Positions 43,157 through 55,177 of a stretch of 64,000 nt of DNA are shown piece by piece (the stretch's first letter is position 1; each line of letters begins with the position of its first letter). The DNA comes from Theobroma cacao (taxonomy: Eukaryota > Streptophyta > Magnoliopsida > Malvales > Malvaceae), in assembly GCF_000208745.1 (NCBI RefSeq), contig NC_030851.1:32763833-32827832 (forward strand). Reading direction: 5' to 3'. The notes beneath the pieces were generated by a model, which did not search any database, was not told where the DNA came from, and saw nothing but the letters and a program-made list of their open reading frames with translations. A program made the position numbers and the translations under genes.

Positions 43157-46102
43157 TGTAAAGCCTGACCTTATAAAATATTTGTCATGACATACATGTG
43201 ATGGATAACATATTTGCATGCTATGAGAGTCCCAAAAAATTTACAAAAGTAGGTATTGTACTTAGAGGTACAACAAAGTTAATTTAAGCCTCGAACTAGA
43301 TCAAATAAGAATTTTAAGGTGAAATTAAGAGCTTCACAGTCCAGGGATGACTTAAAATGGTAATTCGGAGTTTGAGGATCAATTTGGAGTCAAACCGGAA
43401 TTTTCACTATCTAGGGGAAAATGGTCATTTGCCACCTAGGGATGAAATGAAAATTTTTAGAAACGATTTTTTGGCCCATTTGACTTATTGTAGTATAATT
43501 TGAGTATTGGAGTATGATTTGAGGTTGTGAAGTGAAAAATTGTAGTCTCGATATTTTTCAAAGCATAGGGGTAAAATGGTAATTTTGTCACCCTAGTGGC
43601 AAAATTGTAATTTTACACCACCAACACTTGTCATGCTCATAGAATTCATTCATTGATTTTTTATGTTATGGATAAGTGAGAAAATATATGTGATAGAGAT
43701 AAAAAGTTTAAATTTTTAAAGTTTTAAAAATGGACCAATAAGAAAATGACAAGTGTCAAGCTTAGAATATATTATTTTTTAAATTAAAAATCAGCATAAA
43801 TCAGCCTATTATCTCTCCAAATATTTGGCCAAGCAAGGAAAAGAAGGAAACAAAGGAAGAACAAACCCTAGGTGGAGAATTTCAAGAGAAAAAGTGTGAA
43901 AAATCAAGGAAAACAAGTGAAAAAGGTAAGATTTTTCAATTTAAACTTGAAATCTATTTTCCTTAAGCATTTCTCCTTTTTTTCATGGTTAAATTACATG
44001 TTTTCGTGATGAATTCATGGCTGGTCAAAATGGGTATGGAGAGAGAAAGATGTTGGATTGAATTGATTTTAAGATATGTTAGTGTTTTTAGTTAGTTTAG
44101 CATATTTAGAAGCAAACAATAAGAAAAGAATCCATTTTCCCCATGAATCTTTATTGGCCGAATCTTCCTTGATGTGTGTGGATGATGGATTGTTATTATT
44201 TCAAGAGAAATGGCTTAGAAAATGATGAATAATGGTGAGAAAAATTAAATACGAAAAATCACGGTGTTAGTGCACTATAATGGCTGAATTTTTCCATGAA
44301 GAAATGGGAGGGTTTTGATGCTGAAATTGGTGTTATTTGAATAATATTTGGTGAATTGAGGTATTAGAAAAGAAATGGAGTAATTTGGGATTAAATTAGA
44401 TGCGTTAGTAATTAATCGGGTGATAAGACGAATTTGGCCAGTACCGAAATTTAGATGGTTACTCGTGCATTTTGCATTCCATATCATGCATTAGTAGTTT
44501 AAATTAGTTTAATTTCGATTTAGTACTAATGTAGTGAGTTTCTCGATTTTGTATTGTGTCAAGGTGGTGAGTCTTTCGATAAAGGCAATGAAATTGCACC
44601 CGAGGACCAGTAGTCTGAGTACTTTAGAAATATGCACTCTAGACATTGTGAGTAAACTTACTATCATTTTAATTATCTAGGGTGATTTTTAGATGATTTC
44701 ACGAATTCTATGGAAAAAGGGTTTTAAAAAGGTAAATTTTCATGTTTTATGAATAAATGTGTTTCAATGAAATTAATTTATAAATTCTTTTGAAATTAAT
44801 AATGATGTTGAAAAATAGAGTACACGGAGACTGTTAATTGTTGCAATTCGATTGTTTAAATTGATTGGCTCATGATAAATCGGCATGATTGGTTGGTTGG
44901 CAATTGTATTGAAATACGAATTGTTTGGTTGCCTTGAAAGGCTACGAATTACAAAAACTGTCATATCATGTTATTGAATTTTATGGTATGGTGGATTATA
45001 TATTAATTAATCACTATAGTAGGGGGTTTCTATGGACCAACCTTTTAGAGGGGCACGGTAAACCCCATTATATTCTTACCTCGAACGGAGAGGCGCGTAG
45101 GGTATCTCCTGAGGTAAAGCTTAGGGTTCACTTCACCCCAAACCACCACGTGAAAGGGAACTCAGCCAACGCCAAGGAACGACTATGTTTTCAAAATAAA
45201 AACATGATTTATGCGAAATGTGAATTTTAACAGCCTTGGCGGTCTCGGTAGGATGCCTAGGCCAAGTTATCCCCGAGAATGGATTTATGGCACATGCCTA
45301 GTTTTATGAGATTCATAAGCCTTTTTACGTATTTTGAATGAAATGTGTTCTAATGCTATGACCCAATTTACGATGATTCACTTGATCGTCTCCATGTACT
45401 CAACTCTAGATGTTTATGATGATGTTTGTTTACTCACTGGGATTTTATAATCTCACCACCGTCCTTTCCATCCATTTCAAGCTCAGATTAGATTGTAGAT
45501 AGCTGATCTCATCGAAGACTAATATGGGATTTGCATTCTCTAAATTGTAGGTTCATAGTCCTCTTTACTTTTGGTTATTCGGAAGTCCACTGGTTATTGT
45601 AAATTAAATTAAATACTCTGGTTTATTGTATTACAGTATGTATGAATTTATTTTGCTTTTACGCTACAAAAATTATCTACGTATAACTCTAAAAATATTG
45701 TTTAATAAAAAATAGAATATTTTACTTAATATTTGTTTTATTTTCTTATTATATCCAAATAATCATAATTTCATTTTAAATGGAGGTTTTAGACTTTTAA
45801 ACTTATTTTTAATCATAAATTATATGTTTTGTACTTGTATTCTATATTTTAGCTGGTTTCAAAATTTTTGAAAAAAATGACTAAAATACCCATGTGGTAA
45901 GAAAATTATTATTTTATTTGTTTTAAGTTGGAAACAGTTTAAAATCTTTTAGAACATAATATTTGGCAACGGTTGCTCACAGGGAAAATGAGAAACTGAT
46001 ATTAAGCCTTGCGAGGTTTCGGGTTAACATTCTGGGTAATAAGTGTCTACCGAAACACCGTGACGGTTGTCACGGGCTCAAGGGGAGTACCGGGTCGTGA
46101 CA
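43157..46102 (+). repeat. 5' LTR of Gypsy element A
   Basis: 2946 bp, long for a plant LTR. Pairs directly with 51193-52535 and inversely with 55178-58100. No coding similarity inside. The preceding five bases (TTGCT) have no partner, because the 3' LTR end of this element is missing. Confidence 0.9.
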
Positions 46103-46292
46103 ATTCGATTGGTATAAGAGCTTTTGGTTTTAAAGATCAGAGTTTTTAGTTTTAAAGTCGTTTTAAAATTTACAGTGTTAGTGTGGCCCCTAGTTAAGTT
46201 AAGTTAAGTTAGGTTAGGTCGAATAGAATGCATACATCTGCATATAGAGCCTAAGGTTGCCTAAACTTACTCGTATTCTTTTATAGATTATA

Positions 46293-47512
46293 ATGCCTCA
46301 TCGTCGCGGACGCCCACCTCTCACTAGATCGGTTGGGAGGGAAAGAGGTCGTTCTCAACGTCATCAGCTAGATACAGTAGAGGAAAATCAACTGCATCCA
46401 CTATTCAGGCAGCACCTGCTGTTGAGCAGGCCAAGACTCCTCCACATCCTCCACATCCTTTACATCATCCGCCACCCACTGGCATTCCTGTCATGTTTCC
46501 TGAGACAGCACAGACATTGGCAGCTTTTTTTATCGCAATGGTTGGTCAAGCTCAGACTGGTCAAGTTCCACCTATAGGACCACTAGTTACTCCTTCAGTT
46601 CCGCCAATACAAGATGTATCCATTTCTAAGAAGCTGAAAAAGGCTCGACAACTTGGTTACATGTCTTTCACCGATGAGTTGGATGCCACCGTGGCAAAAG
46701 ACTAGATTAAGCAGGTTTCAGAGACTTTCTCTGACATGAGATTAGAAGACGATATGAAGCTAATGGTGGCTACGAGATTACTAGAGAAGAGGGCTTGTAC
46801 CTAGTGAAATTCGACGAAGTCTCGTTCCATTACTCCTCAGACATGGTTTGACTTTCTCAGGGAATTTGATGGTCAGTATTTCACTTACTTTCATCAGAAA
46901 GAAAAGAAAAGAGAATTTATGAGCTTGAAACAAAAAAATCTAACTGTAGAAGAGTACGAGACTTGTTTTAACAAATTGATGTTATATGTGGCGAATTTGG
47001 TGAAATCTGAGCAGGATCAAGCTAATTATTTTGAGGAAAGACTCCGTAATGAGATTAGAGAGCGGATGACAGTGACTGGTAGGGATCCACATAAAGAGGT
47101 GGTATAGATGGCTTTACGGGTTGAGAAGCTCGCGACTGAGACTAGGAGGATTCGGACCGAGTTTGTAAAAAGAAAGAATCTTGGTGTATCTTCTAGTCAA
47201 CCACCAAAGAGAGGCAAGGACTCAGCGACTTCAGGGAGCACTACTTCTATTTTAGTGACATCTCTTGAACCTCCATTTCCACCATCACAACAGAGACCTT
47301 CGAGGTTTGGCAGATCCGCTATGACTGGTTCTAGAAAGAGTTTCGGGGGTCCTGATAGATGCAGAAATTACGAAAAAAGTCATTTTAGGTTGTGTAAAAA
47401 GCCAACAAGATGTTTTCAATGCGGACAGACAGGTCACATTAGAAATGACTATCCACAGTTGGGACGAGGTACAACAGCTGCTTCATCTCCACCTACTCGT
47501 ACAGATATATAG
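46293..47512 (+). pseudogene. Gypsy A gag
   Basis: Starts MPHRRGRPPLTRSVGRERGR, shifts frame near 46400, continues VSISKKLKKARQLGYMSFTDELDATVAKD (to 46705, stop), then the retrotransposon gag core KQKNLTVEEYETCFNKLMLYV (46919-47107, stop) and the nucleocapsid. The zinc knuckle reads CFQCGQTGHIRNDY: the last Cys of CX2CX4HX4C has become Tyr. At least two in-frame stops and one frameshift. In the inverted copy B the knuckle is intact. Confidence 0.8.
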
Positions 47513-47671
47513 AGGAGATATTCTTTTGGGTTACCATCGAGGCAAGGAGTGGCTATGCAGTCTGGTGAAGAGAGTAACACCTCAACATATCCACCTTCGA
47601 TGCCACAGACTCGTACTTCGACAAGAGTCTTCGTTGTGACGGAAGATGAAGCACGGGTCTGACTTGGAGCA

Positions 47672-47884
47672 GTGACAGGTACCATGTCTTTATTTGATAA
47701 AGATGCTTATATTTTGATAGATTCTAGCTCAGATAGGTCTTATGTGAGTATAGCATTTGCATCAATTACTAATAGAAACCTGTCACCATTAGAGGGAAAA
47801 ATTATAATTCACACCCCTTTAGGAGAAAAGCTAGTTAGAAACAGTTGTTATAGAGATTGTGGAGTAATTATTGGTGAGGAATAA
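47672..47884 (+). pseudogene. Gypsy A aspartic protease
   Basis: DKDAYILIDSSSDRSYVSIAFAS carries the protease active-site region; the catalytic D-S/T-G triplet reads DSS here, so it is inactive. Copy B has DSG at the same place. It ends in a stop 13 bases before the next frame. Confidence 0.75.
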
Positions 47885-47896
47885 TTTAGGGGTGAC

Positions 47897-49510
47897 TTGA
47901 TTCCTCTAGAGATCCAAGATTTTGATTTGATATTGGGTATGGACTGGTTAACTGCACATAGGGCAAACGAGGATTATTTTCAGAAAGAAGTTGTTCTTAG
48001 GAATTCGGAGGGAATAGAGATTGTATTTGCAGGGGAACATCGAGTATTACCGTCCTATGTAATCTCGACCATCAAAGCTTTAAAACTAGTGCAGAAAGGG
48101 TATTCGACTTATTTGGCTCAAGTGATAGATACTTCAAAGGGGGAACTTAAGTTAGAGGATGTCCCAATAGTAAGTGAGTTTCTTGATGTATTTTCTGATG
48201 ATTTACTGAAACTACATCTTAATCGAGAGCTTGAGTTCCCTATTGAATTACTTTCGGGTACCGCACCTATTTCTATCCCTCCATATCGAATGGCTTCGAT
48301 GGAGTTGAAAGAACTGAAAGTCCAGTTGCAAGATTTGGTGGATAAAGGTTTCATTTGCCCTAGCCTTTCTCCTTAGGGAGCACCAATCCTATTTGTAAAG
48401 AAGAATGATGGCACTCTTCGATTGTGAATTGATTACCGTCAACTGAACCAAGTGACCATCAAGAATAAATACCCTTTACCCCGGATTGATGATCTTTTTG
48501 ATCAATTACGAGGTGTTATGGTGTTCCTTAAGATTGATTTGAGGTTTGGGTATTATCAGTTAAAAATTAGTGAGCAGGATGTACCCAAGACTGCCTTCAA
48601 GACGTGTTATGGGCATTATGAGTTTCTGGTGATGCCGTTTGGTTTGACTAATGCCCCGACAGTTTTTATGGATCTTATGAACAAGGTGTTCCATCCATAC
48701 TTAGATAAGTTCGTCATAGTATTCATAAATGACATCCTGGTTTATTCGAAGAATGATGATGAACATGCTGTCCATTTGCGCATTGTGTTGCAAACTTTGC
48801 ATGAGAGACAACTCTATGCCAAGTTCTCTAAATGTGAGTTCTGGTTAAAGGAAGTGGTTTTCTTGGGACATGTTGTGTCTGGAGCTGGAATTTATGTCGA
48901 TCCCAAGAAGATTAAGGCAATCTTACAATGGGAGCAACCAAAAACTGTAACTGAGATTCGCAGTTTTCTTGGCTTAGCTGGTTATTATCGGAGATTTGTT
49001 CAGGGATTTTCATTGATAGCAACTCCTCTGACTCGTTTGACTCGTAAAGGAGTTAAGTTTAAGTGGGATGATGTTTGTGAGAATCGATTTCAGGAGCTAA
49101 AGATCCGGTTAACCTCCGCTCTCGTTTTAACACTTCCTATTAATGGAAAAGAATTTGTGGTATACAGTGATGCATCTAAGTTGAGATTAGGGTGTGTATT
49201 AATGTAGGATGAGAAAGTAATATCTTATGCTTCCCGACAGTTAAAAAAGATGAGACGAATTACCTTACTCATGACTTGGAGTTAGCAGCAGTAGTCTTCG
49301 CATTAAAGATTTGGAGACATTATTTATATGGTGAGCGTTGTCGGATTTTTACTGATCATAAAAGCTTGAAATATTTGCTCACCTAGAAAGAGCTTAACTT
49401 GAGACAGAGACGATGGTTGGAGTTGATTAAGGATTACGACTTGGTGATTGATTATCATCCGGGAAAGGTAAATGTTGTAGTGGAAGCTTTAAGTCGTAAA
49501 TCCTCATATT
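47897..49510 (+). pseudogene. Gypsy A reverse transcriptase and RNase H
   Basis: LILGMDWLTAH and VSEFLDVFSDDL precede the RT. The RT has LVDKGFICPSLSP, stop, RLCIDYR-like (TGA at 48427), then [40 protein letters not shown] and [10 protein letters not shown]. The second catalytic Asp of the DD pair is Asn1 changed (IND instead of IDD), so RT would be inactive even without stops. Then [11 protein letters not shown] and [15 protein letters not shown]. RNase [15 protein letters not shown], stop, [29 protein letters not shown] and [17 protein letters not shown]. Confidence 0.85.
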
Positions 49511-49740
49511 CGCTAGTTGTACTTTAGAGTTCTTATTTTTCGATATTACTTGAGATGAAATCTCTAGGGTTCCAGCTGAATAATAGTGAGGATGGAACCC
49601 TACTTGCTAGTTTCATTGTGAGACCTTCATTGTTGAATTAGATCAGAGAATTGTAAAAATCCGATGATTAGTTCAAGCAGGAAGTTCAAAAGCTGTAAAA
49701 TGGAGAAACTAGTGACTTTAGACTCAACGATGATGGTACT

Positions 49741-50640
49741 TTGATGCTTAGAGACCGAATTTGTGTCCCTAAGGATGATCAGTTGAGACGAGCTATTTTG
49801 GAGGAAGCTCATTCTTCCGCCTACGCTTTACATCCCAGAAGCACCAAGATGTGTCAGACTATTAAAGAAAGTTATTGGTGGCCGGGTATGAAACGAGACA
49901 TAGCAGAGTTTGTAGCAAAATGTCTCGCATGCCAACAGATCAAGGCGGAGCATCAAAAATCGTCAGGTACTCTTCAGCCTTTACCGATTCCTGAATGAAA
50001 GTGGGAAAACATGACTATGGACTTTGTATTCGGTTTGCCCAGGACACAGAGTGGGAAGGATGCTATTTGGGTGATTGTGGATAGACTGACTAAGTTTGCT
50101 CATTTCTTGGCTATCCATAGCACGTATTCTATTGAGAAACTGGCAAACCTTTATAAAGATGAGATTGTGAGATTACACGGAGTTGCAGTTTCTATTGTGT
50201 CAGATCGAGACCCTTGGTTTACTTTTCGATTTTGGCTGAAATTTTAGGAAGCTCTCGGAACTAAATAAAGATTTAGTACTGCCTTTCATCCAAAGACTGA
50301 TGGTCAATCTGAAAGGACTATTCAAACTTTAGAAGATATGCTACGAGCTTGTGTCATTGACTTCATTGGGAGTTGGAACAAACACTTGCCATTGGTGGAG
50401 TTCGCGTATAATAACAGTTTTAAGTCTAGTATTGGGATGGTAGCATACGAGGCTTTGTATGGAAGGAAGTGCCGAACTCCACTCTGTTGGGATGAAGTAG
50501 GAGAGAGGAAATTGGTTAATGTGGAATTGATTGATCTGAGAAATGACAAAATCAAGGTTATCGGAGAGTGGTTAAAGACAGCTCAAGATAGGCAGAAGAA
50601 TTATTCTGATAGATGAAGGAAAGATTTGGAGTTTGAAGTT
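49741..50640 (+). pseudogene. Gypsy A integrase
   Basis: HHCC zinc domain: HSSAYALHPRSTKM with C-x2-C in KCLACQQIK. Catalytic core: first Asp in MDFVFGLP, second Asp in VSDRDPWF, Glu in [14 protein letters not shown], the order D-D-E. Stops at 49996 (TGA), 50247 (TAG) and 50616 (TGA) break it. The downstream C-terminal part is separated by an 85-bp insertion. Confidence 0.8.
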
Positions 50641-50676
50641 AACGATAAAGTTTTTCTTAAGGTTTCTCCTTGGAAA

Positions 50677-50761
50677 GGTAATAATTTGGAAATTTTGAAG
50701 TATTAAATCTTATTTGATTAAACTATTGTGATAATTTATTGTATTTATTGGATAATGGAAA
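50677..50761 (+). other. 85-bp insertion between integrase core and C-terminus
   Basis: The expected frame KVSPWK...VIRFTKRGKLNPRYIGPF is split by 85 AT-rich bases. The string GGAAA occurs on both sides (50672-50676 and 50757-50761). Origin unknown: a filler sequence or a tiny transposon footprint. Confidence 0.5.
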
Positions 50762-51130
50762 ATGTGATTCGATTCACGAAGAGGGGAAAGCTTAATCCGA
50801 GATACATTGGACCCTTTCGTATCATTGAAAGGATTGGGCCAATGGCTTACAAACTTGAATTACCCCTAGAGTTAGATCAGATTCATAATGTCTTCAACGT
50901 CTCGATGTTGAAAAAGTATGTTCTCGATCCCTCCCACATTTTAGAGACACCACCAATTAAGTTGCATGAAGATTTGAAGTTCGAGGTATAACCCGTACAT
51001 ATTCTAGATCGAAAGGATCGAGTGCTAAGGAACAAAAGCATTCCAATGGTGATAGTATTGTGGAAAAATGCTCGAATGGAAGAGATGACGTGGGAAGTCG
51101 AGCGCCAAATGAGAAACCAATATCAGCATC
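50762..51130 (+). pseudogene. Gypsy A integrase C-terminus
   Basis: GKLNPRYIGPFRIIERIGPMAYKLELP and VFNVSMLKKYVLDPSHIL form the GPY/F module. After a stop come ILDRKDRVLRNKSIPMVIVLWKN and EEMTWEVERQMRNQYQHLF, a chromodomain-like tail as in the Tekay/Del lineage of chromoviruses. Lineage assignment is by recalled motif and LTR length, not by a tree. Confidence 0.75.
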
Positions 51131-51192
51131 TTTTCTTGGAATCTGGTAAGTGAAATTTTGAGGTTAAAATTTTATTTTAAGGAGGGTAGTGC

Positions 51193-52535
51193 TGTAAAGC
51201 CTGTCCTTATAAAATATTTTTCATGACATACATGTGATGGATAGCATGTTTGCATGCTATGAGAGTCCTGAAAAATTTACAAAAGTAAGTATTGTACTTA
51301 GAAGTACAACAAAGTTGATTTAAACTTCAAACTAGATCAAATCAGAATTTTAAGGTGAAATTAAGAGCTTCACAGTCCAAAGATGACTCAAAATGGTAAT
51401 TCGGAGTTTGAGGATCAATTTGGAGTCAAACTGAAATTTTCACTATCTAGGGGCAAAATGGTCATTTGCCACCTGGGGATGAAATGAGAATTTTTAGAAA
51501 AGATTTTTTGACCCCATTTGACTTATTGGAGTATGATTTGAGGTTGAGAAGTGAAAAATGATAATCTCGGTATTTTTCGAAGCATAGGGGTAAAATGGTA
51601 ATTTTGTCACCCTAGTGGCAAAATTGTAATTTTACACCACCAACACTTGTCATGCTCATAGAATTCATTCATTGATTTTTTTATGTTATGGATAAGTGAG
51701 AAAATACATGTGATGGAGATAAAAAGTTTAAATTTTTAAAGTTTTAAAAATGGACCAATAAGAAAATGACAAGTGGCAAGCTTAGAATATATTATTTTAG
51801 CTTAAAAATCAGCATAAATCAGCCTATTATCTCTCCAAATATTCGGCCAAGTAAGGAAAAGAAGGAAACAAAGGAAGAACAAACCCTAGGTGGAGAATTT
51901 CAAGAGAAAAAGTGTGGAAAATCAAGGAAAATAAGTGAAAAGGTTAGATTTTTCAATTTAAACTTGAAATCTATTTTCCTTAAGCATTTCTCCTTATTTT
52001 CCATGGTTAAATTACATGTTTTCGCGATGAATTCATGGCTGGTCAAAATGGGTATGGAGAGAGAAAGATGTTGGATTGAATTGATTTTAAGATATGTTAG
52101 TGTTTTTAGTTAGTTTAGCATATTTAGAAGCAGAACAAAAAGAAAAGAATCTATTTTTCCTATGAATCTTTATTGGCTGAATCTTCCTTGATGTGTGTGG
52201 ATGATGGATTGTTATTATTTCAAGAGAAATGGCTTAGAAAATGATGAATAATGGTGAGAAAAATTAAATAGGAAAAATCACGATGTTAGTGCACTATAAT
52301 GGCCGAATTTTTTCATGAAGAAATGGGAAGGTTTTGATGCTGAATTTGGTGTTATTTGAATAATGCTCGGTGAATTGAGGTATTAGAAAAGAAATAGAGT
52401 AACTTAGGATTAAATTGGACGCGTTAGTAATTAATCAGGTGATAAGACGAATTTGGTCGGTACTAAAATTTAGATGGTTACTCGTGCATTTTGCATTCCA
52501 TATCAAGCATTAGTAGTCTAAATTAGTTTAATTTC
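51193..52535 (+). repeat. Truncated 3' LTR of Gypsy element A
   Basis: Aligns with 43157-44515 and stops at TTAGTTTAATTTC, where the 5' LTR continues GATTTAGTACTAAT. The next base begins inverted RT sequence of element B. Confidence 0.9.
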
Positions 52536-53540
52536 CATATCATCATTCTTCGAATAAACCAAAATGTCATCTATGAATACTATCACAAACTTATCCAAGT
52601 ATGGATGGAACACCTTGTTCATAAGACCCGTAAAAGCTGTCGGGGCATTAGTCAAACCAAACAGCATCACTAGAAACTCATAATGCCCATAACGCGTCCC
52701 AAAAGTAGTCTTGGGTACATCTTGCTCCTTAATCTTCAACTGATAATACCCAGACCTCAAATCAATCTTAGAGAACATCATAGCACCTCGTAATTGATCA
52801 AAAAGATCATCAATCCAGAGTAAAGGGTATTTATTCTTGATGGTCACTCGGTTCAGCTGACGGTAATCGATACACAATCGAAAAGTGCCATCCTTCTTCT
52901 TTACAAATAGGACTGGTGCTCTCCAAGGAGAAGTGTTAGGGCGAATAAAATTCTTATCCACCAAATCTTGCAACTGGACCTTCAATTCCTTCAACTCTGC
53001 CAGAGCCATTAGATACGGAAGGATAAAAATAGGTGTTGTACCCGAAAGTAAATCAATAGAGAACTCAACCTCTCGATCAAGAGGTAGTATCTGTAAATCA
53101 TCAAAAAATACATCAGGAAACTCACTTACTATTGAGACATCCTCTAACTTAGGTTCCCCCTTTGAAGTATCGATCACGTGAGCCAAATAAGCTGGATACC
53201 CTTTCTGCACTAGTTTCAAAGCTTTGATGGCCAAGATTACACAAGACGGTAAAACTCGACGTTCCTCTACAAATATAATCTTTGCTCCCTCCGAATTTCG
53301 AATAACAACTTCTTTCCTAAAACAATCCACATTCGCCTGATGTGCAGTTAACCAGTTCATACCCAATATCAAATCAAAATCTTGGATCTCTAGAAGAATC
53401 AAGTCTCCCCTAAATTCTTTCTCACCTACCCTTACCTCATAATCTCTATAACAACTGTTTCTAACTAGCTTTTCTCTTAAAAAGGTGTTAACTACAATTT
53501 CTTCCTCTAATGGTGATAGGTTTCTATTAAATTGATGCAA
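52536..53540 (-). pseudogene. Gypsy B protease C-terminal part and reverse transcriptase, open for 340 codons
   Basis: One long open frame: [94 protein letters not shown] and [13 protein letters not shown]. Palm residues (Asp of KIDL, the DD pair) are present. Translation then crosses the junction into six LTR-derived codons (MEIKLI). The thumb, RNase H and integrase are lost, so it is a truncated gene even though the frame is open. Confidence 0.85.
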
Positions 53541-53748
53541 ATACCGTGCTCACATACGACTTATCTAAGCCAGAATCTATTAAAATATAAGCATCTTTAT
53601 CAAATAAAGACATACTACCTGTCACTGCTCCAAGTAGGACCAGTGCCTCATCTTCCATCACAATAAAAACCCTTGTCGAGGTACGAGTCTGTGGTCTTGA
53701 AGATGGATATGCCGGGGTGTTACTCTCTACACCAAACTGTATAGCCAC
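53527..53748 (-). pseudogene. Gypsy B protease N-terminal part
   Basis: [23 protein letters not shown] with the catalytic DSG. A frameshift near 53530 separates it from the frame carrying RT. Confidence 0.75.
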
Positions 53749-53751
53749 TCC

Positions 53752-55000
53752 CTACCTCGGTGGTAACCCAAAAAGATCTCTCCTCTGTATATCCGTACGA
53801 GCTGATAGAGATGGAGCAGTTACAGTAGCTCGTCTCAACTGTGGGCAATCACTCTTGAAGTGACCTGACTGACCACAATGATAACATCGTACTGGTGCCC
53901 TACACTGCCCAACATGATTCTTCCAACACCTCTTGCATATATCATAACCTCCATAACTCTTCCCCAAAGTAGTCATCTCAGATCTATTAAATCTTGGAGG
54001 CCTATGATGTGTCTGTGAAAATGGGGGTTGAGGAGATGTCACCAAAAAATAGGAAGTACTCCCTGAAATAGATGAGTCTTTGCCTCTTTTTACTGGCTAA
54101 CTAGAAGATATACTAGGATTTCACCTTTTTGCAAACTCGATCTGAATCCTCTTATTCTTAATCGCGAGCTTCTCAGCCCGTAAAGCCATTTGTACCACCT
54201 CCTTATGTGGCTCCCTACCCGTCACTGTCATCCGCTCTCTAATCTCATTACGGAGCCTCCCTCGAAATAACTGACCTGATCCTGCTCAGATTTCACCAGA
54301 GCCAACATATATAACATCAACTCATTAAAACAAGTCTCGTACTCCTCTACCGTTAAATTTTCTTGTTTCAAGCTCAAAATTCTCTCTTCTTTTCTTTCTG
54401 ATGGAAATAAGTGAAATACTGATCGTCGAATTCCTTGAGAAAGTCAGACCATGTCAAAGGAGTAGTGGAACGGGACTTCACCGAATTTCATCAGGTACGA
54501 GCCCTCTTCTCTAGCAATCTTGTAGCCACCAATAGCTTCATATCATCATCCAACCTCATATTAGAGAGTGTCTCTTAAACTTGATTAACCTAGTCTTTGG
54601 CCACGGTGGCATCCAACTCACTCATGAAAGAAACACAACCCAATTGTCTAGCCTCCTTCAACTTCTTAGAAATGGATACATCATGTACTGATGGAACTGA
54701 AAGAGTAACTGGAGGCACTATAGGTGGAGCCTGACCAGTCTGAGCTTGACCAGCCATTACGGTAAAGAAAGCTGCCAATGCCTGTGCTGCCTCAGTAGGC
54801 ATGGCGGGAATACCAGTAGGTGACGGAGGATGTGGAGGATGTAGAGGAGTCTCGATCTGCTCAGCAGCAGGTGCTGCCCGAATGGTAGACGCAGTCGATT
54901 CTTCCCCTACTGCATCCAGCTGACGACGTTGACAACGACTTTTTCCCCTCCCAACCGATCTAGTGAGATGTGGGCGTCTGTGTCGATGAGGCATAATAAT
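53752..55000 (-). pseudogene. Gypsy B gag
   Basis: The N-terminal frame 54994-54590 starts MPHRHRRPHLTRSVGRGKSR and ends DELDATVAKD-like, as in A. The core is broken. The frame 54045-53752 holds an intact zinc knuckle CYHCGQSGHFKSDC (CX2CX4HX4C), preceded by CKRCWKNHVGQC. Stops and shifts between them make it a pseudogene. Confidence 0.8.
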
Positions 55001-55177
55001 CTATAAGAGAAAACGAGCAAGTTTAGGGAACCTTAGGCTCTATATGCAAATGTATGCATTCTATTCAACCAACCTAACTTAATCTAGGGTCACTCTGATA
55101 TTGTAAATTTTTTTTTAAACCACTTTAAAACTAAAAACTCTTATTTTTAAAACCAAAAGCTCTGATACTAATCGAAT

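Larger units (their letters stand above)
43157..52535 (+). mobile_element. Gypsy element A (Tekay/Del-like), 3' LTR truncated
   Basis: 5' LTR 43157-46102 (TGTAAAGCCTGACC...GGGTCGTGACA, 2946 bp). Primer site TGGTATAAGAGC at 46110-46121 is one base from the initiator-Met consensus. Then gag, protease, RT, RNase H and integrase; purine tract AAGGAGGGTAGTGC (51179-51192); 3' LTR from 51193, which stops after about 1343 bp at 52535. All frames carry stops. Over the first 290 or so LTR bases I count about twenty differences between the two LTRs, so the insertion is not recent. Its last base abuts an inverted copy of the same family. Confidence 0.88.

Noticed and set aside
44925..45230. 101-codon open frame inside the Gypsy A LTR
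   Set aside because: It is not kept in the other LTR copies and has no recognisable domain; LTRs do not normally encode proteins.
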